Part shown: piece after piece, positions 34,680-42,131 of the stretch
Layout of the letters: the number at the start of each line of letters is the position of its first letter
Numbering within the stretch: the first letter of the stretch is position 1
Source: Couchioplanes azureus
GTDB taxonomy: Bacteria; Actinomycetota; Actinomycetes; Mycobacteriales; Micromonosporaceae
Length of the DNA stretch: 64,000 nt
Direction of reading: 5' to 3'
NCBI RefSeq assembly: GCF_014648355.1
Contig: NZ_BMQY01000001.1
Span: 1,320,255 to 1,384,254 of the forward strand
The notes under the pieces: model-generated
What the model was told of the DNA's origin: nothing
Seen by the model: the letters and a program-made list of their open reading frames with translations, nothing else
The model's database searches: none
Position numbers and translations under genes: made by a program

Positions 34680-35093
34680 GTGGCGCAGACGGCGGACCGC
34701 GACGGCAACCGCGCCCTGCGAGCGCGCCTCGACGAGATCCACGGCCAGTACCAGCGGCTACGGTCCGATCTGGACCACATTCAGCGCCGCCTCACCGGCC
34801 TACGTGCCACCGCGGAGTCCGCGGACGGGCTGATCCGCGCGACGGTGGGGCCCCGCGGCCAGCTCGTCGACCTGCACCTGGACCGCCACGTCCACCGCGA
34901 CCTCGACCCCGCCGACCTGAGCCGGGCCATCGTCGCGACCACGACCGCCGCGGCGGCGAAGGCGGCCGCCGAGGTCGAGCGCCTGATGGCCGGCTACCTG
35001 CCCGCCGACTCCGGGCCGATGCGCTTCCTCCGCGACGACGACCTCGGCTCCCTGCCCGACCGCTCGTCCCCGGCACCCGGGGACCGTCCATGA
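34680..35093 (+). CDS. YbaB/EbfC-family DNA-binding protein of a type VII secretion locus
   Basis: A 137-residue protein with the YbaB/EbfC core: an N-terminal helix (RARLDEIHGQYQRLRSDLDHIQRRL) followed by ATVGPRGQLVDLHLDR and a C-terminal helix rich in Ala. YbaB-like proteins such as EspL occur in ESX loci beside secreted substrates. The GTG start has GGAGG 7 bases upstream. The stop overlaps the next ATG in ATGA, so it heads the toxin operon. Confidence 0.82.
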   Translation: MAQTADRDGNRALRARLDEIHGQYQRLRSDLDHIQRRLTGLRATAESADGLIRATVGPRGQLVDLHLDRHVHRDLDPADLSRAIVATTTAAAAKAAAEVERLMAGYLPADSGPMRFLRDDDLGSLPDRSSPAPGDRP

Positions 35094-35419
35094 GCGAGCT
35101 GTGGCTCGACCCCGGGCAGGCGGCCGGCGGGGGCCACGACCTGGCGGCGTCGGGACGGCGGCTCGCCGCGCCCCGCGCGGAGGCCGGGTCGGAGGTGGCG
35201 GCGCTGAGCGCCGCGCGGCCGTGGGGCAGCGACGACATCGGGCAGGCGTTCGAGCGCAACTACCGGCCGGTCGAGCAGCAGGTGTTGCAGGCCTGGGAGA
35301 GGCTCGCCGGTCACGTCGAGGGGCTCGGCGACGCGTCGGTCCAGGCCGTCCGCGAGTTGCTGCAGACGGACCAGACCGCATCGGTACGCGTGGAGCAGTC
35401 GTACGGGAACCGGTCGTGA
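35090..35419 (+). CDS. EspC/WXG100-like ESX secretion partner
   Basis: A 109-residue mostly helical protein. The first helix region (LWLDPGQAAGGGHDLAASGRRLA) and the second (GQAFERNYRPVEQQVLQAWERLAGHVEGLGD) form a helical hairpin as in EspC/DUF2580 and WXG100 proteins; W46-G and W73 lie near the turn and in helix 2. It probably pairs with the N-terminal domain of the following toxin for export. It overlaps both neighbours by 4 bases (ATGA and GTGA). Confidence 0.75.
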   Translation: MSELWLDPGQAAGGGHDLAASGRRLAAPRAEAGSEVAALSAARPWGSDDIGQAFERNYRPVEQQVLQAWERLAGHVEGLGDASVQAVRELLQTDQTASVRVEQSYGNRS

Positions 35420-38400
35420 CCGTTCTGCCCAGCCCGATCCCGCACCCGCTGGACTATTGCCCGTTCGACGTGCCGGGGTGGGCGTACGAGGCGCTCGAAT
35501 GGGTCGTCGGCTTCGACTGGCCGGAGGGTGACGAGAAGGCGACGTGGGACGTTGCCGATCGCTGGTATGCCATCGCGGGTCTGCTCGCGGGTTCTCGGGA
35601 CGAGGCCCACGAGGCGGCGGCCCGGGTGATCGCGGGCTTCGGTGCCGGTCCGGGCGCGGCCCTCTCGGGCGCGGGTCCGGGTGGTGCGGCTTTCTCACCC
35701 AGTAGTGCGGCCTTCTCCGGCGCGGGTCCGGGCAGCGGGACTCTCCCCGGTGCGGGACCGGGCGGTGCGGGTGGCGTTGCGCAGGCCTTCATCGGTGCGT
35801 GGGGGCGGGTCGCCGTGGGGGAGGGGACGCCGCTGGAAGGGTTGGTGCAGGTCGCGGACGAACTGGGCAGGCTCGTCGAGGAGTGCGGCTGCGACATCGA
35901 GGCGGCGAAACTCGAGGCGTGGATCGAGATCGGCCTGTTCCTCATCGAGCTGATCGGCATGTCGGTCGCGGTCGCCCTGACGCTGGGCGCGGCCTCCCCG
36001 GCCGCGGGCGGCCTGATCGCGGCGACCCGCCTGGCGATCCAGCAGATCTTCCGGCGCCTCGTCGAGCGGCTGGGCAGCAAGGAGGTCAAGAAGACGCTCG
36101 AGGAGACGGCCGAGCGCGCGGCCACCGAGCTGACGACCAGGGAAGGTCTTCGGCGGCTGGGCCGTGAAGGTGTGGCCGAGGGCCTGGACGAGATGCGCGA
36201 GGAGCTGGCGACCAACGCGGGCATCCAGCTCTACCAGAACACGACGGGACGAGCTGACGGCCTCGACTACCGAGATATGAGCGCCTCGGCGGCCGGAGGC
36301 TTCGCGGGCGGCTTCGCCGCGTCGGGCGCGGGGATCGGGCGTGGCTCCCGCACCGGAACGACCCGAGGAACGGGCGCGGAGGTCCTGGGGGAGCTCGGCG
36401 TGGCGGCGGTCAACGGAGACCTACCGGATCTCGAAGACCTGGCGAAGTCGGCCAGCTCGGGAGCGGCGGGAACGGCCACGGAGTCAGTGGGCCCGGCCCT
36501 CACCGAGTCGCTGCAAGCCCGAACAGCCGATCTCGCACCACCGCCGCTGACCCCACTGTCCACCACGGACCCGCCCGACTCCCCTCATCCCGTCGACTCG
36601 ACCACCCCACCGTCCCACGCCTCACCGCCCAACTCCCCGCCGGCCCACGCCTCACTGCCCAACTCCCCGCCGGCCCACGCCTCACTGCCCAACTCCCCGC
36701 CGGCCCACTCTTCAACGTCCTCGCCCTCGCCCTCGCCCTCGTCCTCGTCCCCGTCCTCTCCGTCGCTACGCCCTCCTGCCACGGCATCCCCCTACCCGCT
36801 GACTTCTGCCATGGCATCCCCGCCGCCACCTACCACCACTCCGTCTCCGCCCCCTCCCTCCGCCCCACCTCCGTCCGCGCCACCTCCCTCCGCCCCACCT
36901 TCGCCCGGGCCACCGACCTCCACCCCGTCCCCGTCGCTGCCACCTCCCTCCACCCCACCTCCGTCCGGGCCACCGATCTCCACCCCTTCCCCGCCGCTTT
37001 TCTCCGATCCATCTGCGCCACCACTGACTTCCTCTTCTTCGTCTCCGTCGTTGACGCAGTCCTCGCCGCTGGAAGCCTTGCCGGAAGGCTCGCTTCGGGC
37101 CGATCCGTCCACTTCCGCTCCCGCCCAGGGCAGGCCCGGCGGATCACCGGCAGCGGAGGAGACCGGCGGGTCCCTCGCACGCGACCGAACCGACGGATCC
37201 GCGCGGAGCGGATCCAGCGGGTTGCTCCCCTCGCCGACCGAGAGCGGCGCGGCCTTCTCCCGCGAAGTCGTTACGCCTAAGCGGCCCGTCGTTCCGGGCG
37301 GGACTTTCGACGAGGAGCCCGGTTCAGGTCCCGTGACTTTCTCCAACCGTGCTGTGCCCGTACCGGAAAAAACGGAAGCGCCCACGGTGACCAGTCCGGT
37401 GCCTTCGCCGGAGGCGAGCCATTACCTGGAGTTTGCGCGCCTGCAGCGGGCCGCCTACGCGGAGTTCCGCCGGCAGGATGCGATCGACGCGCTCGGGCGG
37501 AAGGCCGAGAGCGCGCGGCGCCGGGCCCGCCATGCCCGGTGGTCCGCCAAGGTCGCCAGATTCGTCAAGTTCGACTCCGGCCTGGCGCAGTTCTTCCAGG
37601 CCGACGCGCTCGCGGCCGGCATGGACGCCGACCGCGCCGAGAAGCGGCTCGGCGACCTGCGCAACGCTCGCCCGCCAGCGGTGGGATCCGTGACGACGGT
37701 CGAGCCGCAGGACTGGCATCGAGCCAACCGTGACAGCGGCCGGCTGGCCCCCGGTGGCATCTCCGTGGGTAACCGCTCCACACTCACCGGCAGTGACCAC
37801 CCGCCCCCGATCGACGCGACGCGCCGCTACGGCGAGCGGGCCGGGCTACGGCCGCCGCTCGCCCGCCACCAGCTCGATCTCGAGAACGCCGTCCCCCGCG
37901 ACGCCGGCGGCGACCCGGTGCGCGCGGCCGACCCGCGTACCCCGTACTTCCGCCTGATCAACGACGGCGGCCCGGCGGCCGACCCGACGCGCGCGATCAA
38001 CTGCCAGGACTGCGTACTGTCCTTTTTCGACACCTACATGCACGGGCGCCCGAGAGTGTCGGCACCGCGCACCTTCGACGCTTACCAGGACGGAGACCCG
38101 CAAAGGCCACAGTACGGCGAAGAGCTCGGCTGCGAACGCATCGAGCGCGCCACCGGCGGCCGCCTCCAATCCGTGTGCCCGCCGGTCGACCCACACGACC
38201 CGGCGGCCGCACGACACCAGGTGGAACAGGCGCTGGTCGCCGTATCCGCCCAGCTAGTCGCCGGCGGCCACGGCTCCTTCGCCTTCCTGATCAGCGCCTG
38301 GGAAGGCGGCGCCGCCCACGCCTGGGCGGCGGTCAACCAGAACGGCCGGATCCTCTTCGTGGACCCGCAATCGGGGCTCACCGCACCACCGGGCACCTCC

Positions 38401-39858
38401 CTGTACGGTCACCACGGCGCTCCCCACCCCGGCAACGTGACCGCCATCGACGCACTGGTGGTCAACGGCGGCGGAGTCCCGATGCCCTTCCCGTCCCACC
38501 CGGACGGACTGTGGCGGCCAGGCCGGACGAGCCTGCAACCGGCCCCGGTACACCAGCCACCGGCGACTCACGGGAACCCCGCACCTCCAGGACCGGAACG
38601 CCAACCGACCCCAGCAACACCCACGCCGGCGCCGGACCCGTCGCCGTTGACCTCGCCGCCGACCGAGCCCCGTATCCCGGCTCCGCGCCGCCCGGTCGAC
38701 CCCGCCACCGACGTCCGAGATCCAGTGCCACGGCCGAGTCCCACAGGCACTCCGGATCCCACCGCGCGAGCCGCGGAACACAAGCTCCTGGCCAGCCTGA
38801 CACCGTCCCAACGCCAGGCCCTGCAGCACGCGCTCGGCGAAGCGCAGGCAGTAGCGGAAACAGAACTGACAAGAATGCACACCCTCGCCGCCGAGGTGGG
38901 CGGCCAGGTCGTGGACGAGCAACACCGAGTCAAGTCACTCCCGTCCCTCGCCCGCAAGTTCGCGAAGCGCGAAGCCACCCGAGCCACCGGCATTGACCGG
39001 TTCCTTCGGACGTCGAACGATCGGGTGCGCTTCTCGATACAAATTCAGGAAGACGGATATGTGGAGACACTCCACCGCATTCTCAGTAACCTCGACAGCC
39101 AGGGCTACCAGATTCACGAGATCGCAAGCTTCTGGGGCGATGGCCGAGGTCGCCATAATGGCCTGAACATCACGATGACCAATCCGGACGGTTTCCGGAT
39201 GGAACTCCAGATTCCCACCGAGCAGTCGCGTCGCGTCGGCAAGCTGACCCATGAACTCTATGAGATCGTGCGCATCGACTCGGAGGACATCACCGGCATA
39301 GAGCGAGTCGAGGCGTTCCTAGCCATCCTCGCCATCAACAAAATGTGCGGGATGACCGCACACCAGCCCGCCAGCCTCGACGCGGTGGATGCGATCGTCC
39401 CTGTCGACACGTCACTCGTACGCTGGGCCACGCGCAGCGCCGGCCGAGAGCCGTGGATCGAATACCGTAGGGCTCTCGCGTCCGACAGCATGACGTTCCA
39501 TGAGGCGCTGCACCATTGGACCCTTGTCCCGCAAGACATTCCGGGCATAGAAAGGTTGGAGCCAGCCGATGAGCGAGCCGACCTTCGCATACCAAGCATT
39601 CCTCGAGTCAGCGAGCTCCAACGAGGTGACGAGCCTCATCGCCTTCCGGAGCCGGGCGATGGAACCGCTCAAGGCAGTGATGTGGCACGCGGCGAGGAAG
39701 AAGTGGATATACGCCCCCGCTCTGGCGGCGGGTCTCCTGTTCGACGATTCATACGCAGACGAGTCGATGCCTGTCGACCGGGCCGCAGCGGAGAAGCTGG
39801 CGCGCGAGCAGCTGCACACCGAGCTTCCGAGTCCGGAGCGCCTGGAAGCGATGTGTGA
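35416..39858 (+). CDS. ESX-type polymorphic toxin with papain-like deamidase and RelA/SpoT-like domains
   Basis: A 1480-residue protein. Residues about 1-250 resemble the CpnT-type N-terminal domain (PHPLDYCPFDVPGWAYEALEW) with a Gly-rich insert and a hydrophobic pair around 168-205. A Pro/Ser-rich linker spans about 375-600. A Tox-PL papain-fold domain follows with C863 (INCQDC), H968 (AAHAWAAV) and D983 (LFVDPQSG). After a second linker, residues about 1155-1295 resemble RelA/SpoT alarmone synthetases: RVKS at 1171-1174, ELQIPT with E1263 and Q1265, and H1279 (LTHELYE). I infer an exported toxin acting on other cells. The start GTG overlaps the upstream stop (GTGA). The last 96 codons overlap the next gene in another frame. 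Confidence 0.85.
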   Translation: MTVLPSPIPHPLDYCPFDVPGWAYEALEWVVGFDWPEGDEKATWDVADRWYAIAGLLAGSRDEAHEAAARVIAGFGAGPGAALSGAGPGGAAFSPSSAAFSGAGPGSGTLPGAGPGGAGGVAQAFIGAWGRVAVGEGTPLEGLVQVADELGRLVEECGCDIEAAKLEAWIEIGLFLIELIGMSVAVALTLGAASPAAGGLIAATRLAIQQIFRRLVERLGSKEVKKTLEETAERAATELTTREGLRRLGREGVAEGLDEMREELATNAGIQLYQNTTGRADGLDYRDMSASAAGGFAGGFAASGAGIGRGSRTGTTRGTGAEVLGELGVAAVNGDLPDLEDLAKSASSGAAGTATESVGPALTESLQARTADLAPPPLTPLSTTDPPDSPHPVDSTTPPSHASPPNSPPAHASLPNSPPAHASLPNSPPAHSSTSSPSPSPSSSSPSSPSLRPPATASPYPLTSAMASPPPPTTTPSPPPPSAPPPSAPPPSAPPSPGPPTSTPSPSLPPPSTPPPSGPPISTPSPPLFSDPSAPPLTSSSSSPSLTQSSPLEALPEGSLRADPSTSAPAQGRPGGSPAAEETGGSLARDRTDGSARSGSSGLLPSPTESGAAFSREVVTPKRPVVPGGTFDEEPGSGPVTFSNRAVPVPEKTEAPTVTSPVPSPEASHYLEFARLQRAAYAEFRRQDAIDALGRKAESARRRARHARWSAKVARFVKFDSGLAQFFQADALAAGMDADRAEKRLGDLRNARPPAVGSVTTVEPQDWHRANRDSGRLAPGGISVGNRSTLTGSDHPPPIDATRRYGERAGLRPPLARHQLDLENAVPRDAGGDPVRAADPRTPYFRLINDGGPAADPTRAINCQDCVLSFFDTYMHGRPRVSAPRTFDAYQDGDPQRPQYGEELGCERIERATGGRLQSVCPPVDPHDPAAARHQVEQALVAVSAQLVAGGHGSFAFLISAWEGGAAHAWAAVNQNGRILFVDPQSGLTAPPGTSLYGHHGAPHPGNVTAIDALVVNGGGVPMPFPSHPDGLWRPGRTSLQPAPVHQPPATHGNPAPPGPERQPTPATPTPAPDPSPLTSPPTEPRIPAPRRPVDPATDVRDPVPRPSPTGTPDPTARAAEHKLLASLTPSQRQALQHALGEAQAVAETELTRMHTLAAEVGGQVVDEQHRVKSLPSLARKFAKREATRATGIDRFLRTSNDRVRFSIQIQEDGYVETLHRILSNLDSQGYQIHEIASFWGDGRGRHNGLNITMTNPDGFRMELQIPTEQSRRVGKLTHELYEIVRIDSEDITGIERVEAFLAILAINKMCGMTAHQPASLDAVDAIVPVDTSLVRWATRSAGREPWIEYRRALASDSMTFHEALHHWTLVPQDIPGIERLEPADERADLRIPSIPRVSELQRGDEPHRLPEPGDGTAQGSDVARGEEEVDIRPRSGGGSPVRRFIRRRVDACRPGRSGEAGARAAAHRASESGAPGSDV
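36616..36705 (+). repeat. 30-bp in-frame tandem repeat in the toxin linker
   Basis: Three copies at 36616, 36646 and 36676 plus a partial fourth at 36706, encoding HASLPNSPPA. Copies two and three are identical. The surrounding 36720-37010 is Ser/Pro codon-rich with further short repeats. Confidence 0.9.
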
Positions 39859-39904
39859 AGAGGGGGCCCGGATGGGCTGGTCGTACGGCCCGCCTCGGGA
39901 GTAG
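39569..39904 (+). CDS. Small protein, putative immunity partner of the toxin
   Basis: A 111-residue protein (begins MSEPTFAYQAFLES, ends SYGPPRE) with no domain that I recognise. GGAG lies 7 bases before the ATG, and the frame has the strong G/C third-position bias of real genes in this window, unlike the toxin frame that runs across it. A small acidic protein directly behind a toxin C-terminal domain is the normal place for its immunity protein; that role is inferred from position only. It overlaps the toxin reading frame by 290 bases. Confidence 0.72.
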   Translation: MSEPTFAYQAFLESASSNEVTSLIAFRSRAMEPLKAVMWHAARKKWIYAPALAAGLLFDDSYADESMPVDRAAAEKLAREQLHTELPSPERLEAMCEEGARMGWSYGPPRE

Positions 39905-39970
39905 CTCCAGCACCGCTCAGGTAACCGTTCCGAACAGGACGTTCGGAGCGGTGATCGGACAGTGGCACCC

Positions 39971-41410
39971 TTAGACGATGGCCATGTCGACGAAGCGGGA
40001 CAGGTGGAGTTGTGCCGCCACCGTCACCGTGTCTGTCGGTCCGTTACGGTGCTTTGCCACGATGAAGTCCGCTTCGCCGGCGCGCGGCGATTCCTTGTCG
40101 TAGTAGTCGTCGCGGTGCAGGAGCAGGACCACGTCGGCGTCCTGCTCGATGGAGCCGGACTCTCGCAGGTCGGACAGCTGGGGGCGCTTGTCCGTACGTT
40201 GTTCGGGGCCTCGGTTCAGCTGGCTGACCGCGATCACCGGGCATTCGATCTCCTTGGCGAGGAGCTTCAGGCCTCGGGACAGGTCGGCGACCTCCTGCTG
40301 GCGGCTTTCCGTGCGCTTGGGGGAGGTCATGAGCTGGAGATAGTCGATCACCAGGAGCTTCAGGTCGTGCCGCTGCTTGAGGCGGCGGGCCTTGGCTCGG
40401 ATCTCCATCAGGTTCATGCTCGGGGTGTCGTCGACGAAGATGGGTGCCTCGCTGATCTCGCCCATGCGGCGGGCGAGTTTGGTCCAGTCGTCGTCGGAGA
40501 GCTGACCCGAGCGCAGGGTGTGCAGCGGCACCCGGGCCTCCGCCGACAGCAGGCGCATCACCATCTCGATCTTGCTCATTTCGAGGGAGAAGATGGCGCT
40601 GGCGCAGTTGCTGCGGATGGCCGCGTTGCGGGCGAAGTCCATGCTCACGGTGGACTTGCCGAGGCCGGGACGGCCCGCGACGATGATCAGCTGGCCGGGG
40701 TGAAGACCGTTGAGGAGCCGATCAAGGTCGGAGAAGCCGGTGGGTACGCCGGTCATCACGCCGCCCTGGGCGCCCACGGCCTCGATCTCGTCGAGGGTGG
40801 GCTGGAGCATGTCGCCGAGCGCCGCGAAGTCCTCGCTGACCCGCTTCTCCGTGACGTCGTAGATGGCCTGCTGGGCGAGGTCGACGATGTCGTCGACGTC
40901 CCTGCCGCCGTTGCCGCCGGCGCCGTACCCCAGCTGCACGATCTTGGTGCCCGCCTCGACGAGCCGGCGCAGCACGGCGCGCTCCGAGACGATACGGGCG
41001 TAGTACGACGCGTTGGCCGCGGTCGGCACGCTCTCGATCAGGGTGTGCAGGTACGGCACCCCGCCGACGCGCTGCAGGTCGCCGGAGTCGGCCAGGGCGG
41101 CCGCGACCGTGACGCCGTCCGCGGGTTCGCCCCTGCCGTACAGGTCGAGAATGATGTCGAAGATCGTGGCGTGCACCGGGCGGTAGAAGTCCGGGGTCTT
41201 GAGGATCTCCACGACGTCGGCGATAGCGTCCTTGGACAGCAGCATGCCGCCGAGCACGCTCTGTTCGGCGGCGATGTCCTGGGGCGGCGTCTTGTCGAAC
41301 CCGCCCTCGACCGGCGGGGGGGCACCGCCGCCAGGTGGCCTGCCGCTGGGCGGCCGACCGCCGGCAGCCTGCGGCCGGGACTCGGGCCGTGCGTCATCGG
41401 TGATCGACAC
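39971..41410 (-). CDS. dnaB: Replicative DNA helicase DnaB
   Basis: A 479-residue DnaB. The N-terminal domain (TPPQDIAAEQSVLGGMLLSKDAI) contacts primase. The RecA-like domain has Walker A GRPGLGKST (246-254), Walker B LLVIDYLQLM and the arginine-finger region near AVSQLNRGPE. It unwinds DNA at the fork. Unlike mycobacterial DnaB, there is no intein. The first 40 residues are an additional Pro/Gly-rich segment. The start GTG 41410 has GGAGG 5 bases upstream. It is divergent from the Trp-repeat protein gene across a 720-base gap. Confidence 0.97.
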   Translation of the reverse strand: MSITDDARPESRPQAAGGRPPSGRPPGGGAPPPVEGGFDKTPPQDIAAEQSVLGGMLLSKDAIADVVEILKTPDFYRPVHATIFDIILDLYGRGEPADGVTVAAALADSGDLQRVGGVPYLHTLIESVPTAANASYYARIVSERAVLRRLVEAGTKIVQLGYGAGGNGGRDVDDIVDLAQQAIYDVTEKRVSEDFAALGDMLQPTLDEIEAVGAQGGVMTGVPTGFSDLDRLLNGLHPGQLIIVAGRPGLGKSTVSMDFARNAAIRSNCASAIFSLEMSKIEMVMRLLSAEARVPLHTLRSGQLSDDDWTKLARRMGEISEAPIFVDDTPSMNLMEIRAKARRLKQRHDLKLLVIDYLQLMTSPKRTESRQQEVADLSRGLKLLAKEIECPVIAVSQLNRGPEQRTDKRPQLSDLRESGSIEQDADVVLLLHRDDYYDKESPRAGEADFIVAKHRNGPTDTVTVAAQLHLSRFVDMAIV

Positions 41411-41492
41411 TCCGACCTCCCCCTCCTGCGATACGTCACGCCACTACCACCCCGGCCGCGCGGCCCGGGCGTCATCCTGCCGCGCTGACTCG

Positions 41493-41648
41493 GCGCACCC
41501 CCGCCGAGCCCGACGCGGCACCCGGCCGAAGCCGAGCCCCCACGAACCACACACCCCGCCGCCCCGAAGGCACACCGCCCGCCGAGTCCGACGCGGTACC
41601 CGACCGAAGCCGAGCCCCCACGAACCACACAGCCCGCCGCCGCGAAGG
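41493..41648. repeat. 78-bp tandem duplication upstream of dnaB
   Basis: Copies at 41493-41570 and 41571-41648 differ at about ten positions; a third decayed copy begins at 41649. The unit contains the word AAGCCGAGCCCCCACGAACC. It lies in the divergent dnaB/Trp-repeat gap (41411-42131), which otherwise has no convincing gene. The right part of the gap (about 41900-42120) is less GC-rich near its end and must hold the promoter of the + strand gene. Confidence 0.85.
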
Positions 41649-41994
41649 CGCACCCCCGCGGAGCCGCACCGCGCAGCCCACGGCCCCGAAGCGGTCCACC
41701 CCACCCGGAGCAGCCCTCACCCCACCGAGCGACAACCCCACCACGGCAGGGAACCCACCGGAGCAGCGGCCGTCGCCAGCAGCAGCCCTCGGACACAACG
41801 CCCCAGTCGATCAAACAGCCTGGGTACGACACTTTCGGGTGAGCGCATCCCCGGCCGGGTGACCCGGCCGCGGACCCCGTCGGTGCCGGCGGCTTCCGGC
41901 CGGATCCGCCCGAGGGCGTGATCCGGCGCGGGTAACCATACGAACCCGCACGTCATCGGCCCAAGCAGCCCGGTGGACGAGCCTCGGGACAACC

Positions 41995-42003
41995 TGTGGA
42001 CAA
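41995..42003. promoter_or_regulatory. Single DnaA-box-like sequence in the dnaB upstream gap
   Basis: TGTGGACAA is the reverse complement of TTGTCCACA, the actinobacterial DnaA-box consensus. Nearby CTGTG words (about 42015-42035, including CCTGTGTACAAC) are weaker matches. It may mark DnaA control of the divergent genes. A single 9-mer can also be chance. Confidence 0.4.
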
Positions 42004-42131
42004 CGCCCCCGGACCTGTGCGCGGCCCTGTGCACAGCCTGTGTACAACGCCTGGGGAAGCCTCCGGAAGTACCGTTCTGACCAGCACTTTTGCCGTCCCC
42101 ACCATGTGGAGAGAACAAAAAGGTGCCCCTC

